Shown: positions 9,601-17,525, numbered from the stretch's first letter. The stretch is DNA of 40,878 bases from Saprospiraceae bacterium (GCA_020627965.1 JAHDFX010000017.1:1-40878); one strand, 5' to 3'. Notes: generated from the sequence alone by a model not told the origin. Made by a program: numbers and translations.

Positions 9601-9959
9601 AAACGACCGCAATGATAAGCGATCTCACCCCTGGCATTTATACGGTTACGGTCAGTGATGCAACAGGATTAACCAATACTTTAGCTGTAGAAATAGAGGG
9701 ACAATATATACCCGTTTATGATGATTTTGGGAACCTTATGCCTTGTATCGAGCTTTGCCCCACCATTCTGGATTTTATTGATGTTATGCCAGATGCTATT
9801 CATCAGGCCAATGCTGTCATCAATACAAATGCGATAATAAACATAGGTGAAAACCCAATACTGAAAGCCGGGAATATCATCTCTTTGCAACCAGGGTTTA
9901 CTTTACCTTCAAATAGTGGCATTATTATAGAAATAGAGAATTGCTCAGATAACAACTAA
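3681..9959 (+). CDS. Giant secreted S8 subtilisin with plant-type LRR modules, dockerin-like, SprB and coathanger domains
   Basis: This 2092-residue exported serine peptidase has a signal peptide at about 1-25 (basic start, hydrophobic core, cut near LLAQ). An I9-like propeptide covers about 26-105, followed by the S8 domain. The triad is visible: Asp152 in GIIDSGID, His227 in NSHGTHVAG and Ser387 in NGTSMAAPH. Asn319 in SAGN is the likely oxyanion residue. An Asp/Gly-rich insert at 170-222 separates Asp from His and probably binds calcium. Five cysteine-capped LRR modules start near residues 450, 600, 848, 1100 and 1433. A two-loop dockerin-like segment follows at about 1695-1775 (GDFNNDG and DGDGNGIVDLQD). 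A beta-rich region, a SprB-type repeat at about 1943-2005 (EGGTAGYDISWNTGETT) and a C-terminal 3-coathanger-stack-like domain complete the protein. Secretion and surface or extracellular action are inferred. The substrate is unknown. It is a paralogue of 11737-17214. Confidence 0.95.
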   Translation: MKTLYYFLGSILITICLSSNVLLAQKTSFEAGQVLIKLKSDRSTAQKNNLKAQMNGKSIKAFNNLDIELWEVGTPGQKIDVLQLVDQYSNHPDIEFIEPNYIVSIGTTIPNDPSFNNLWGLNNNNLSNADIDAPEAWDIATGSPSVVVGIIDSGIDYAHEDLVDNIWHNLGEDADGDGTVLEWDGSTWIFDPGDENGIDDDGNGYVDDFVGWDFANNDNDPFDGNSHGTHVAGTVGASGNNNIGITGVTWDVQLAALKFLSDHGSGSTANGLAALNYAVAMGMPISNNSWGGGSYSSALYQGLQNADANGHLFIASAGNKNANNDIIPQYPCSYDNDNIISVISTTSSNNRSSFSSYGPTRSDLGAPGSSIYSCVPFNGYGSKNGTSMAAPHVAGACALLWGNNPDKTHDEIKEAILNSVEIIPALDGLCVSDGLLNLYNAMTYFPNSGCRYNDSLALVDLYNATGGNTTWQYNWNLNQNMNTWYGITLNGQGCVTQINLPSAQLSGSLPSSLGNLSYLSKLDLSNNQLTGSIPATLGNLSNLNQLYLDNNQMNGCYDPNLTNLCGQLINSYRVSNGNNFDALWDSFCSTGSGACAINSCRYQDSLSLVAIYNSAGGANWSNPWNLNQPMNTWSGVTLNANNCVRELNLASRGLSGTIAPELGNLSSLEIINFQSNLLSGSIPSSISELDNLTSLNLAQNNLSSSIPSALGTLVNLENLNLQDNSFNSVIPISFGNLINIEYIDLSQNNLTGNIPVNFGNLSNLIEINLQDNLLTGTIPSGLGNLGNLSKMILSYNDLSGCYYSDLDNLCSQLSPGYSTNTYISVGNNFDAAWETFCSNGTATCIPGCRYQDSLSLIALYNSTGGANWNNPWNLGQPMDDWTGITLNTDGCVTSIDLTQRLLSGTIAPELGNLSELTDLRLFQNVLSGNIPSSLGNLSELTYLTLGNNNLTGSIPPSLGNLSNLTNLILQSNDLTGNIPPELANLSSITQMFLNGNNFTGEIPQSFGNLSYLQSLNLYGNQLTGPIPSSFGNLNSLTSLNVSQNNLSGCYDANLSNLCNQLFFLSNTNNWISNGNNFDAPWEDFCVSSSGICDTPPPSGCRYLDSLNLVVLYNATNGANWTTSWNLSQPIDSWYGISLNANGCVSCIDLDGSFDCTDTSTAGNNLSGNIPTEIGNFSDLVHLSLSGNNLSGNIPQEIGNLTNLTGLHLADNNLTGNIPSQIGNLTNLTELDLSRNQLSGSIPVEISNLTNLTSLALFLNQLNGNIPGSIGNLVNLTYVGLHFNNLSGSIPVTLGNLSNVTYFSAARNQLSGSIPSEIGNMVSLNILDLHTNNLSGNIPSILGNLNNLTYLYLSDNQLDGSIPAELGNLNLQYLWLHNNNLSGCYSAELQNLCNTLVSSSNKNEYISNGNNLNAPWESFCLSGSGECIGAPIGCRLTDSLALVAFYNSTNGPGWTNSWNLSQPMDTWYGVALNSDGCVTCIDLDDNPTCVYDPYHLYNIGNNLSGSIPADIGNLSQLEYMSLPRNQLNGNIPPEIGSLSKLRHINLAFNFQISGSIPQEIVYLEDLELLMLSFNSLSGSIPSGIGYLSNLNRMWINNNQLTGSIPPELGNLSNLAILALQRNQLSGSIPAEIGNLSNLTGLFLNNNQLSGCYDANLSSLCSQLGYYSTSNYVSSGNSLDATWEDFCNTSAGECLSDVWPGDFNNDGIANNFDILYWGQAEGNSGQTRPSATNTWVGQPASGWTTDVNGINGKYQDGDGNGIVDLQDFQVLLDNYNSIHSFGGGGSPVNDVVFSLEFISSSSDATTTSIEYALYAQKTDGAPIEITGAACNIVFDDLNLLDLSMDISGSALQPDERIEVFDGNNILEIGLTRIDKTNQLCLTPIATITAIVATEDISNGLSYGISILQGNSMKGDGSVQSAASTTFYEVYSDVAANSDNMLLTADVEHAQCLFAGSAEVQIEGGTAGYDISWNTGETTAMISDLTPGIYTVTVSDATGLTNTLAVEIEGQYIPVYDDFGNLMPCIELCPTILDFIDVMPDAIHQANAVINTNAIINIGENPILKAGNIISLQPGFTLPSNSGIIIEIENCSDNN
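5028..8760 (+). repeat. Five cysteine-capped LRR modules (coding super-repeat)
   Basis: Inside the first subtilisin gene, five modules start at the Cys codons 5028, 5478, 6222, 6978 and 7977, giving lengths of 450, 744, 756, 999 and about 780 bp. Each starts CRYxDSLxLVxLYN(A/S)TGGxNW...WNLxQPMxxWYGI...GCV, a bacterial cousin of the plant LRRNT_2 cap. It continues with about 3-9 repeats of the plant-type consensus LSGSIPxxLGNLSNLxxLxLxxN. It ends with a cap containing LSGCY, LC, GNNFDAPWEDFC and a last Cys. Length differences come from the number of inner LRRs, which suggests growth and loss by unequal recombination. Confidence 0.85.
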
Positions 9960-9993
9960 CTTTTTTGCCGAAAGGCATCATATTATGAAATTG

Positions 9994-10064
9994 TTGCCCA
10001 CAGATAGCGTAGTTTATCATAGATTCTATATGAGTCTCTGATAAGCTGTGCCTATCTGTGGCAA
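9994..10064. repeat. Long imperfect hairpin between convergent genes
   Basis: Arms TTGCCCACAGATAG at 9994-10007 and CTATCTGTGGCAA at 10052-10064 are complementary apart from one extra C. An inner pair TTATCA/TGATAA with AGA/TCT continues the stem. The hairpin fills the 147-bp gap between the stop of subtilisin 1 and the stop of the convergent helical-protein gene. It has no T-run on either side, so it is not a classical terminator. It could stop or stabilise both converging transcripts. Confidence 0.55.
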
Positions 10065-10106
10065 ATACAACATCAGTCAAAATGAACAAACATTGAGGCA
10101 GACTGC

Positions 10107-11567
10107 CTATACAGATAACATCCCCGCCTTCTCCAGCAACCATTGCTTATCGCTGTTAACATGCTGATTTTCCAGTTTTTCCCTGACACGCTTTATTTTT
10201 GTCGTAGTAACGCCATGACGGATGCGATAGAGATTGATAAGTATGCGAACAAAATTCTTGTAAGCCATTTTATCTTTTGAAGTGAGTTGTCGATGTTCTT
10301 TGATAAATTTTTCCATAGAACGAAAAACACGAACAGTCGTTTCTTTATAAGACTTATCAATTTCGTAATAAGACTTCACCAACATCATTCTTCTGCTGGT
10401 ATCGTAAGACAGGCTGATATTGTCGATCTGATACAAGTAATCTGCCGCTGTCTGATAATCCTTTTTGTAAAATGCAATCGCTCCCAGATTAAAGTTGCGT
10501 ACATTGTTTCTGATTTCTTTTCTGAGGAAACTAGTATACTTTTCTATAAAATAAACAGCCCGTTCGAAGACACCCACTCTACAACTAACTGATACTATGT
10601 TCTTCAATTTACCAATAGGAATAAAATTGCCTTCAAGCAAAAGGTTTTTATCATCCATCATCTGATAAAGCTCAAATAACTGATGATAATACTCCGGCTT
10701 TCCAGATTTGATCTGATGTGTACAGAAATTAGTCGCCACGATATAAGCACTATTCATGTCATTATCCGAAAGCTGTGACCTGTACTTATCTAGTAACCCT
10801 AGTAATTCAAGATAGGTATGATAGTCTTTAAGCCTTATCAATTCTATGATAGCCTGATATATTTTCACTAGTGGAGCTTCTTTGTAAAAGGGCAGGTTTA
10901 GCATATGCTGCAAAGCCTCTATATCAGAAAAATCATACTTTTTTTGGGAAGATATTTCCATAAAAGACAATGCTGTAATATGCAGTTTCATCTTACTTAG
11001 CAGGTAATATAAATCCAACTGTCGGTTGAGTATCGACAAATTGTCCTGTTGTATCCATTGCCCACTTTGGTAGAAATAATCCAATATGCCATTTTCAGCT
11101 TTATACTGATGATGATAGTATGGAATATCTTTTATTTCAACATCAGCCTCTTTACGAAATTGATTGATACGGCGATTTAATATGCTGAATTGTTTCCTTT
11201 TAAGTAATTGCTTATATAATAATTCGTTTTTACAAGCTGCTTCAGTTTCGAGTGAGGCTATTACTAAAAACTGTTCTGCTAATTGTGTCAATATACCTAT
11301 ACGTACCCGCAACATGGCTTTCTGTGTTTCCTTTTTTGCTGACATATTGCCCGATAGCAAATTTAAAACCCTATCTTGAACACTACTATTAGACAACCCT
11401 TTATGCAGTATTCGCCTCCTTAATACGTCAAGCAATTCTATAACATGCCGGTTGGTGTTGAAATATGAACAGGATATAAATTGCGTAAAGCCTTCTATCT
11501 CTTTCCTGGAAAAACTTTCCAATAAACCAATAAGCCCCAACTGTTTATTCATTACTTTTAAAATCAT
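10107..11567 (-). CDS. Helical-repeat protein, partner of subtilisin 2 (family member 3 of 4)
   Basis: This 486-residue close paralogue of 2065-3531 has the same order of motifs: GLLESFSRKEIEGFTQFIS near the start, LAEQFLxIxSLExEAACKNELLY, DIPYYHHQY, QSGQWIQQDNLSILN, KKYDFSDIEALQ, FIPIGKLKNIVS, DYQTAADYLYQIDNISLSYD and the C-terminal NSDKQWLLEKAGMLS. It has no signal peptide, membrane segment or catalytic motif. The ATG at 11567 is used here. An ATG five codons inside (11552) gives an MNKQ start closer to the MNEI start of the paralogue and is equally possible. The gene is divergent from the second subtilisin with a 169-bp gap. The pairing of like with like in both units is the main clue to function. 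Confidence 0.85.
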   Translation of the reverse strand: MILKVMNKQLGLIGLLESFSRKEIEGFTQFISCSYFNTNRHVIELLDVLRRRILHKGLSNSSVQDRVLNLLSGNMSAKKETQKAMLRVRIGILTQLAEQFLVIASLETEAACKNELLYKQLLKRKQFSILNRRINQFRKEADVEIKDIPYYHHQYKAENGILDYFYQSGQWIQQDNLSILNRQLDLYYLLSKMKLHITALSFMEISSQKKYDFSDIEALQHMLNLPFYKEAPLVKIYQAIIELIRLKDYHTYLELLGLLDKYRSQLSDNDMNSAYIVATNFCTHQIKSGKPEYYHQLFELYQMMDDKNLLLEGNFIPIGKLKNIVSVSCRVGVFERAVYFIEKYTSFLRKEIRNNVRNFNLGAIAFYKKDYQTAADYLYQIDNISLSYDTSRRMMLVKSYYEIDKSYKETTVRVFRSMEKFIKEHRQLTSKDKMAYKNFVRILINLYRIRHGVTTTKIKRVREKLENQHVNSDKQWLLEKAGMLSV

Positions 11568-11638
11568 TTTAATTTTATAAAAAACTAATTAACAGTTTTT
11601 TACAAAAAACTATAAGGTTTAAATGTACTATTTTTTTT

Positions 11639-11682
11639 AAAAAAAGTGTATAAAAAAAATCATTAAATAAAGTATTTTTGAT
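11639..11682 (+). promoter_or_regulatory. Conserved divergent promoter block, unit 2
   Basis: This is the counterpart of the block at 3607-3650: seven A, GTGTATA, an A-rich stretch and AATAAAGTATTTTTGAT. TATTTTTG at 11673-11680 fits the -7 box TAnnTTTG. The distance to the subtilisin ATG is 56 bp here against 32 bp in unit 1, so the conserved block rather than the leader is under constraint. The rest of the intergenic sequence shows little similarity between the units. Confidence 0.6.
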
Positions 11683-11736
11683 CTAATATTGCCAATTCCA
11701 AAAAGCTGTTAAATTTTTACCAAAACCATATTACAC

Positions 11737-14700
11737 ATGAAAACAATCTACTTATTTACAGGTAGCTTACTAGTAGCTCTATGTTTATCTTTAAGTCCCT
11801 TACAAGGCCAAAAGATCAATTATACGCCCGGACAAGTTCTGATAAAAATGAAGTCAGACAGATCCGTCTCGCAAAAAAACAACCTTAGGAGTCAAATGAC
11901 TGGCAGAACATTAGAAACCTTCAACAAACTGGATATTGAATTATGGGAAGTAGGAACGCCCGGACAAAAAGTCGATATCCTACAACTTATTGAGCAATAT
12001 CGCAATCATCCTGACATTGAATTTATAGAACCTAATTATATTGTTTCTGTTGGTGCTACTTTCCCCAATGACCCTAATTTTGGTCTTCTTTGGGGACTTC
12101 ATAATACCGGACAAAGTGGCGGTGTTGTTGATGCCGACATCGATGCCCCCGAAGCATGGGATATTGCTACAGGCAGCCCCTCTGTGGTGGTAGGAGTTAT
12201 CGACACGGGTATAGACTGGGCACATGAAGACCTCGTAGATAATATCTGGCATAATCTGGGGGAAGATGCCGATGGAGATGGAACCGTTCTCGAATGGAAT
12301 GGCTCAACCTGGATATTCGACCCCGGAGACGAAAATGGTATAGATGATGACGGCAATGGTTATATTGATGATTTTGTTGGTTGGGATTGCCAGAATAATG
12401 ACAATAACCCTTATGATGGTCATTCACATGGCACACATGTAGCTGGTACAATAGGTGCTTCAGGCAATAACAATACAGGTGTAGTGGGTGTTACCTGGGA
12501 CGTACAGCTGGCAGGACTCAAATTCCTACGTGATGATGGCGGTGGCTCAATCTCTGATGCCTTGGAAGCTTTGAATTATGCTGTCGCAATGGATATGCCT
12601 ATAAGTAATAATAGTTGGGGTGGCGGAGGTTATTCTTCTGCTTTCTATCAGGCACTGGAAGCGGCTGATGATAACGGACACCTCTTTATTGCTGCTGCGG
12701 GTAATGGCGGTTTTGACCGAATAGGAGACAATAACGACAATACATCTTATTACCCAAGTTCTTATACTAATGATAATGTTATTTCTGTAGCCTCTATTAC
12801 CAGAAGTGATGTACTTTCAGGTTTTTCTAATTATGGGCCTAATAGTGTTGATCTGGGCGCCCCTGGTTCTTCTATATATAGCAGCAACCCTATGAATCAA
12901 TATGGGTACAAAGGTGGTACTTCTATGGCTACTCCGCATGTTGCAGGAGCATGCGCTCTTGTTTGGGGAAATAATCCTAACAAAACACATGCAGAAATAA
13001 AAGACGCTATTCTAAATTCTGTAGAAGTCACCCCTGCCCTTAATGGCAAATGTGTCAGCGACGGACGATTAAATCTTTATAATGCTATGACCTATTTCTC
13101 AGGGCCCGGCCCAATTGGATGCCGCTATGAGGATTCTTTGGTTTTGGTAGAATTATATAACACAACAGGCGGAAACACAACCTGGCTCTACAACTGGAAC
13201 CTAAGCCAACCTATAGATACCTGGTATGGAATTACACTGAACGCACAAGGTTGTGTCTCAGAAATCAATTTAGCTGGTGTTCAGTTAGGTGGTACATTAC
13301 CTTCAAGTATTGGGAATTTAGAAGAACTGACCCGCTTAGATTTATTTACCAATCAATTGAATGGAACAATACCTAGCACACTTGGCAATTTAAGCAATCT
13401 GACTTATTTGTCTTTATCTGCCAATAGTTTTACAGGAACAATACCTAACTCTTTAGGCAATTTAAATAATCTGGGCTATTTATACTTATCCATCAACAAC
13501 CTAACGGGTAATATTCCTGATGCATTAAGCAATCTTGGCAATCTGCAACAGCTATTTCTTCATAATAATCTATTGACAGGAGATATTCCTTCAGGGTTTA
13601 GCAGCCTGGACAACCTTAGTCATTTATATCTGGACAACAATCAACTAAGCGGTTGCTATGATCCAGGTTTAGTTGGACTTTGTGGTCAATTGCAGAATAG
13701 TTATAGGGTAAGTAATGGCAATAATTTTGACGCACTTTGGGATGACTTTTGTAATAATGGCACTGGTTCCTGTGGTAATTTTTCTTGCCGTTATCTTGAC
13801 TCACTGGCACTGGTGGCACTTTACAATTCAGCAGGTGGAGCTAATTGGAATACACCATGGAACCTGAATCAGCCTATAAATACATGGAACGGAGTCACCT
13901 TAAATTCGGATGGTTGTGTGCGAGAACTCTCTTTGTCCAATCAAAATCTAATCGGCACAATACCATCAGATCTGGGCAATTTAGCCAGTCTGACACGTTT
14001 AAGTTTGCCAAGCAATTCGCTCTCTGGCACTATCCCTTCCTCATTAGGCAATCTAAGTAATCTGACTTCATTATACTTATCTCAAAATGACCTGACTGGC
14101 AGTATTCCGGCTTCATTAGGGAATTTAAGTAATCTGGATCGAATGAATTTACAAGGTAATAACCTGACGGGTTCTATTCCTGACGAATTAGGGAATTTAA
14201 CCAACATTACCCTTCTATATCTTTCTATGAATAGTCTTACAGGAGAAATCCCAACGACATTCAGCAATCTCAGTAGTCTTGAAAACCTGAGTCTGCAGGT
14301 CAACCAACTGACTGGATCTATTCCAGCAGGCTTCGGTAACCTGAATAATTTGACCAGAATGATAATAAATTATAATGACCTAAGCGGTTGTTATGATGCT
14401 AATTTAAGTAATCTTTGCAATCAGCTTGATGCGAATTACAATACCAATAGTTATATCAGTGGAGGTAATAATTTTGATGCAGACTGGGAAGATTTTTGTG
14501 CTTCCAATACAGGACTTTGTGTTGAAATAACCTGCCGTTATACAGACTCGCTCGCTCTAGTAGCATTGTACAACTCGGCAGGTGGAGCCAACTGGTCAAA
14601 CCCCTGGAATTTAAATCAGCCTATAGATACATGGCCCGGAATAACATTAAATTCGGATGATTGTGTTCGTGAGATTTCATTAAGTTACAAAAACCTTGTG

Positions 14701-17214
14701 GGTACTATACCTTCAGAATTGGGCAATCTGAGTAGCATGACTCGCTTAAATGTGCAGGGCAATAGCCTGTCAGGCAGTATTCCTGCTTCATTGGGCAATC
14801 TTAGCAATCTAACTTCTTTATATCTGGCACAAAATGATCTGACGGGGACTATTCCGGCTTCAATTGGCAATTTGAGTAATCTCGAACGAATGAATTTGCA
14901 GAGCAATGACCTTAGTGGCTCTATTCCTGATGAATTGGGTAATTTGACCAATATCACGCTGCTATATCTTTCTATGAATGAACTTACAGGAGAAATCCCG
15001 ACGACATTCAGCAATCTTAGCAATCTTGAAAACCTGAGCTTACAGGTTAACCAACTGACAGGACCTATTCCGCCCGGTTTGGGAAGTCTTGGTAATTTAT
15101 CAAAAATGATATTGAACTATAATGACCTAAGTGGCTGCTATGATGAAAATCTTGCTAACCTCTGTAATCAGCTTGACCCCAATTATAATACTAGTGGTTA
15201 TATAAGCGGACTCAATAACTTTGACGCTCCCTGGGAAGATTTTTGTAATGTTGGCGCAGGTAGCTGTACAGATATATCCTGTCGCTATACCGACTCTCTG
15301 GCTCTGGTAGCATTGTACAACTCGGCAGGCGGTGCCAACTGGTCAAATCCATGGAATTTGAATCAGCCTATAGATACTTGGTATGGAGTGACATTAAATT
15401 CTGATGATTGTGTTCGTGAAATTTCATTAAGTTATAAAAACCTCGTGGGTACTCTACCTTCAGAATTAGGTAATCTAAGTAGCATGACTCGCTTAAATCT
15501 GCAGGGCAATAGCCTGTCAGGTAGTATTCCTGCCTCATTAGGCAATCTTAGCAATCTAACTTCTTTATATCTGGCGCAAAATGACCTGACCGGTACTATT
15601 CCGGCTTCAATTGGCAATTTGAGTAATCTCGAACGAATGAATTTGCAGGGCAATGAACTAAGTGGTTCTATTCCTGAAGAACTGGGCAATTTGAGCAGTA
15701 TCACGCTCCTATATCTTTCAATGAACAGTCTTACAGGAGAAATTCCGACAACATTCAGCAACCTTAGTAATCTTGAAAACTTGAGCTTACAGGTCAATCA
15801 ACTGACAGGATCTATTCCGCCAGGATTTGGAAGTCTTAGTAATTTATCAAAAATGATATTGAACTATAATGACCTAAGTGGCTGCTATGATGAAAACCTT
15901 GCCAATCTTTGTAATCAGCTTGATGCAAATTATAATACCAACAGCTATATCAGTGGAAGTAATAACTTTGATGTAGATTGGGAAGACTTCTGTAACGGTG
16001 CAGGTGCATGTCCTACAGAGATTTGGCCGGGCGACTTTAACAATGATGGAATTGCTGATAACACTGATATACTTTACTGGGGACAAGCAGAGGGAAGTAG
16101 TGGGCTGTCTCGCCCCAATGCTGACAATAATTGGATAGGACAAATTTCTCCTAACTGGACAACAGATGTAAACGGTATTAATAGTAAATATCAGGATGCT
16201 AATGGTAACGGAACCATTGACATACAGGATTTACAAGTCCTGATCGACAATTATAGTAGCATTCATAATACTGGTACGACAATAAACTCCACCAATACTA
16301 TGAAATTTAGTCTTGAAACTATAGCTGCTTATTCCGACGCTACGAATACTACGCTTGAATATGCATTATATGCACAAAACTCAGATGGTACACCAGCACA
16401 GGTTAGTGGAGCTGCCTGCGATATTGTATTCAATGATTTTACTCCTATCAGTATATCAATGAACACAAACAATTCTTCTTTACAGCCAGACGAATACATA
16501 GAAGTGTATGGTGGTGGTAATCAAATAGAGGTTGGGCTTACCCGTACAGATCAAACAGATCAACTTTGCTCAGATCCTATTGCTATTATTACTGCTATTG
16601 TAGCAACAGAAGATTTGCCAAACGGTGAAGCCTACGGCATTAGCATAATGCAGGGCAGTACCATGAAAGGAAACGGCACTATTCAGTCAGCATCTGTAAC
16701 AACATTGTATGACATATATTCCGAAGTCAGTCCAGACAATAACAATATGCTTTTAACAGCGGAAGTAGCACATGTTCAATGTCTATCTGCCGGTTCTATA
16801 AGCCTACAAATAGCTGGAGGTACAGCCGCCTATGATATTTTGTGGAATACTGGCGAAACAACATCACAGATCAGTGATCTGACTCCTGGCGTTTATACGG
16901 TTACGGTTAATGATGCTAATGGACTGAGCAGCACAATGGATATTGAGATTGAAGGTCAGTATATTCCTCTTTATGATGAATTTGGAATGTTGATTCCCTG
17001 TATAGAACTCCCCTGCCCTACTGTACTCGACTTTGTTAATAATATGCCGGATGCTATCCATCAGGCCAATTCGGCTATTCACACTAATGCTACATTGGAC
17101 AATGGTGAAAACCCACAATTGAAAGCAGGTAATGTTATTTCTTTACAACCTGGATTTACTGTACCCCCAAGCAGTAGTGTTCGGGTAGAAATAGAAGATT
17201 GCTCTGGTAATTAG
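11737..17214 (+). CDS. Giant secreted S8 subtilisin with plant-type LRR modules (paralogue 2)
   Basis: This 1825-residue product is built like that of 3681-9959 with one LRR module fewer. It has a signal peptide at about 1-25 (cut near PLQGQ) and a propeptide sharing QKNNLRSQM and HPDIEFIEPNYIVSVG with the paralogue. In the S8 domain, Asp156 is in GVIDTGID, His231 in HSHGTHVAG, Asn323 in AAGN and Ser396 in GGTSMATPH. The Asp-rich insert lies at about 174-227. Four modules start near residues 462, 684, 933 and 1182. A dockerin-like pair follows at about 1428-1508 (GDFNNDGIADNTDIL and DANGNGTIDIQD), then a beta-rich segment. A SprB-type repeat lies at about 1676-1740 (AGGTAAYDILWNTGETT), then a coathanger-like C-terminus (LKAGNVISLQPGF). 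All catalytic residues are kept, so it should be active. The export route is inferred. There is no classic type 9 secretion tail, and the coathanger domain may play that part. Confidence 0.95.
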   Translation: MKTIYLFTGSLLVALCLSLSPLQGQKINYTPGQVLIKMKSDRSVSQKNNLRSQMTGRTLETFNKLDIELWEVGTPGQKVDILQLIEQYRNHPDIEFIEPNYIVSVGATFPNDPNFGLLWGLHNTGQSGGVVDADIDAPEAWDIATGSPSVVVGVIDTGIDWAHEDLVDNIWHNLGEDADGDGTVLEWNGSTWIFDPGDENGIDDDGNGYIDDFVGWDCQNNDNNPYDGHSHGTHVAGTIGASGNNNTGVVGVTWDVQLAGLKFLRDDGGGSISDALEALNYAVAMDMPISNNSWGGGGYSSAFYQALEAADDNGHLFIAAAGNGGFDRIGDNNDNTSYYPSSYTNDNVISVASITRSDVLSGFSNYGPNSVDLGAPGSSIYSSNPMNQYGYKGGTSMATPHVAGACALVWGNNPNKTHAEIKDAILNSVEVTPALNGKCVSDGRLNLYNAMTYFSGPGPIGCRYEDSLVLVELYNTTGGNTTWLYNWNLSQPIDTWYGITLNAQGCVSEINLAGVQLGGTLPSSIGNLEELTRLDLFTNQLNGTIPSTLGNLSNLTYLSLSANSFTGTIPNSLGNLNNLGYLYLSINNLTGNIPDALSNLGNLQQLFLHNNLLTGDIPSGFSSLDNLSHLYLDNNQLSGCYDPGLVGLCGQLQNSYRVSNGNNFDALWDDFCNNGTGSCGNFSCRYLDSLALVALYNSAGGANWNTPWNLNQPINTWNGVTLNSDGCVRELSLSNQNLIGTIPSDLGNLASLTRLSLPSNSLSGTIPSSLGNLSNLTSLYLSQNDLTGSIPASLGNLSNLDRMNLQGNNLTGSIPDELGNLTNITLLYLSMNSLTGEIPTTFSNLSSLENLSLQVNQLTGSIPAGFGNLNNLTRMIINYNDLSGCYDANLSNLCNQLDANYNTNSYISGGNNFDADWEDFCASNTGLCVEITCRYTDSLALVALYNSAGGANWSNPWNLNQPIDTWPGITLNSDDCVREISLSYKNLVGTIPSELGNLSSMTRLNVQGNSLSGSIPASLGNLSNLTSLYLAQNDLTGTIPASIGNLSNLERMNLQSNDLSGSIPDELGNLTNITLLYLSMNELTGEIPTTFSNLSNLENLSLQVNQLTGPIPPGLGSLGNLSKMILNYNDLSGCYDENLANLCNQLDPNYNTSGYISGLNNFDAPWEDFCNVGAGSCTDISCRYTDSLALVALYNSAGGANWSNPWNLNQPIDTWYGVTLNSDDCVREISLSYKNLVGTLPSELGNLSSMTRLNLQGNSLSGSIPASLGNLSNLTSLYLAQNDLTGTIPASIGNLSNLERMNLQGNELSGSIPEELGNLSSITLLYLSMNSLTGEIPTTFSNLSNLENLSLQVNQLTGSIPPGFGSLSNLSKMILNYNDLSGCYDENLANLCNQLDANYNTNSYISGSNNFDVDWEDFCNGAGACPTEIWPGDFNNDGIADNTDILYWGQAEGSSGLSRPNADNNWIGQISPNWTTDVNGINSKYQDANGNGTIDIQDLQVLIDNYSSIHNTGTTINSTNTMKFSLETIAAYSDATNTTLEYALYAQNSDGTPAQVSGAACDIVFNDFTPISISMNTNNSSLQPDEYIEVYGGGNQIEVGLTRTDQTDQLCSDPIAIITAIVATEDLPNGEAYGISIMQGSTMKGNGTIQSASVTTLYDIYSEVSPDNNNMLLTAEVAHVQCLSAGSISLQIAGGTAAYDILWNTGETTSQISDLTPGVYTVTVNDANGLSSTMDIEIEGQYIPLYDEFGMLIPCIELPCPTVLDFVNNMPDAIHQANSAIHTNATLDNGENPQLKAGNVISLQPGFTVPPSSSVRVEIEDCSGN
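13120..16010 (+). repeat. Four LRR modules, three with a near-exact 747-bp period
   Basis: Module Cys codons lie at 13120, 13786, 14533 and 15280. The last three are spaced exactly 747 bp (249 codons). The third and fourth modules are almost identical over long stretches, for example around ALVALYNSAGGANWSNPW and SLSYKNLVGT. Most differences are silent, which points to a recent internal duplication or gene conversion. The module structure is the same as in subtilisin 1. Confidence 0.85.
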
Positions 17215-17269
17215 ACTATTTAAAGAAGTAATATAAACACACTTTAAAACTTCCATAGTAGTTTTATTA

Positions 17270-17310
17270 GGGAACAGGTACTAAAGAAACAGTATCTGTT
17301 CTCCTTTTTT
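17270..17310 (+). terminator. Rho-independent terminator after subtilisin 2
   Basis: The left arm GGGAACAGGTACT pairs with the right arm AGTATCTGTTCTC around the loop AAAGAAAC. The stem is about 13 bp with two G-T wobbles. CTTTTTT follows directly. The terminator lies 55 bp after the subtilisin stop codon, on the right strand to end that transcript. The rest of the gap 17311-17525 is AT-rich and holds the purF leader. Confidence 0.85.
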
Positions 17311-17435
17311 AAGGATTATAGTTATAGTTCAAACTACCATAATGGGTTATTGTAGAAATGATTTAATAGAATTATTGAAATCAAAAATATGTAAAAAAAA
17401 TTCATTACCAAAACCAAAGGTTATACACACATATT

Positions 17436-17455
17436 GACCTTGATACATTAAGGTC
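17436..17455. promoter_or_regulatory. Inverted repeat upstream of purF
   Basis: GACCTT at 17436-17441 and AAGGTC at 17450-17455 form a perfect 6-bp inverted repeat with an 8-base spacer. It lies just upstream of the purF -7 box at 17470. Position and symmetry fit an operator for a dimeric regulator, but no known purine operator consensus is recognised. Confidence 0.25.
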
Positions 17456-17469
17456 TCCTTAAAAAACCG

Positions 17470-17477
17470 TAATTTTG
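17470..17477 (+). promoter_or_regulatory. Candidate -7 box for purF
   Basis: TAATTTTG fits the Bacteroidota -7 consensus TAnnTTTG and lies 48 bp before the purF ATG. No clear TTTG -33 element is seen at the usual spacing, so the call rests on position and on matching boxes before other genes in this window. Confidence 0.4.
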
Positions 17478-17525
17478 TCCTTTGCCAATCGTAGACTAAA
17501 AAAGTTTGCATAATTAAAGGATTTC

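Noticed and set aside
14685-15797. Long minus-strand frames inside the LRR regions (also 5774-6040, 6857-7402, 14082-14303)
   Set aside because: They repeat with the LRR period and are rich in Arg/Leu/Pro, as expected from the reverse complement of LRR codons.
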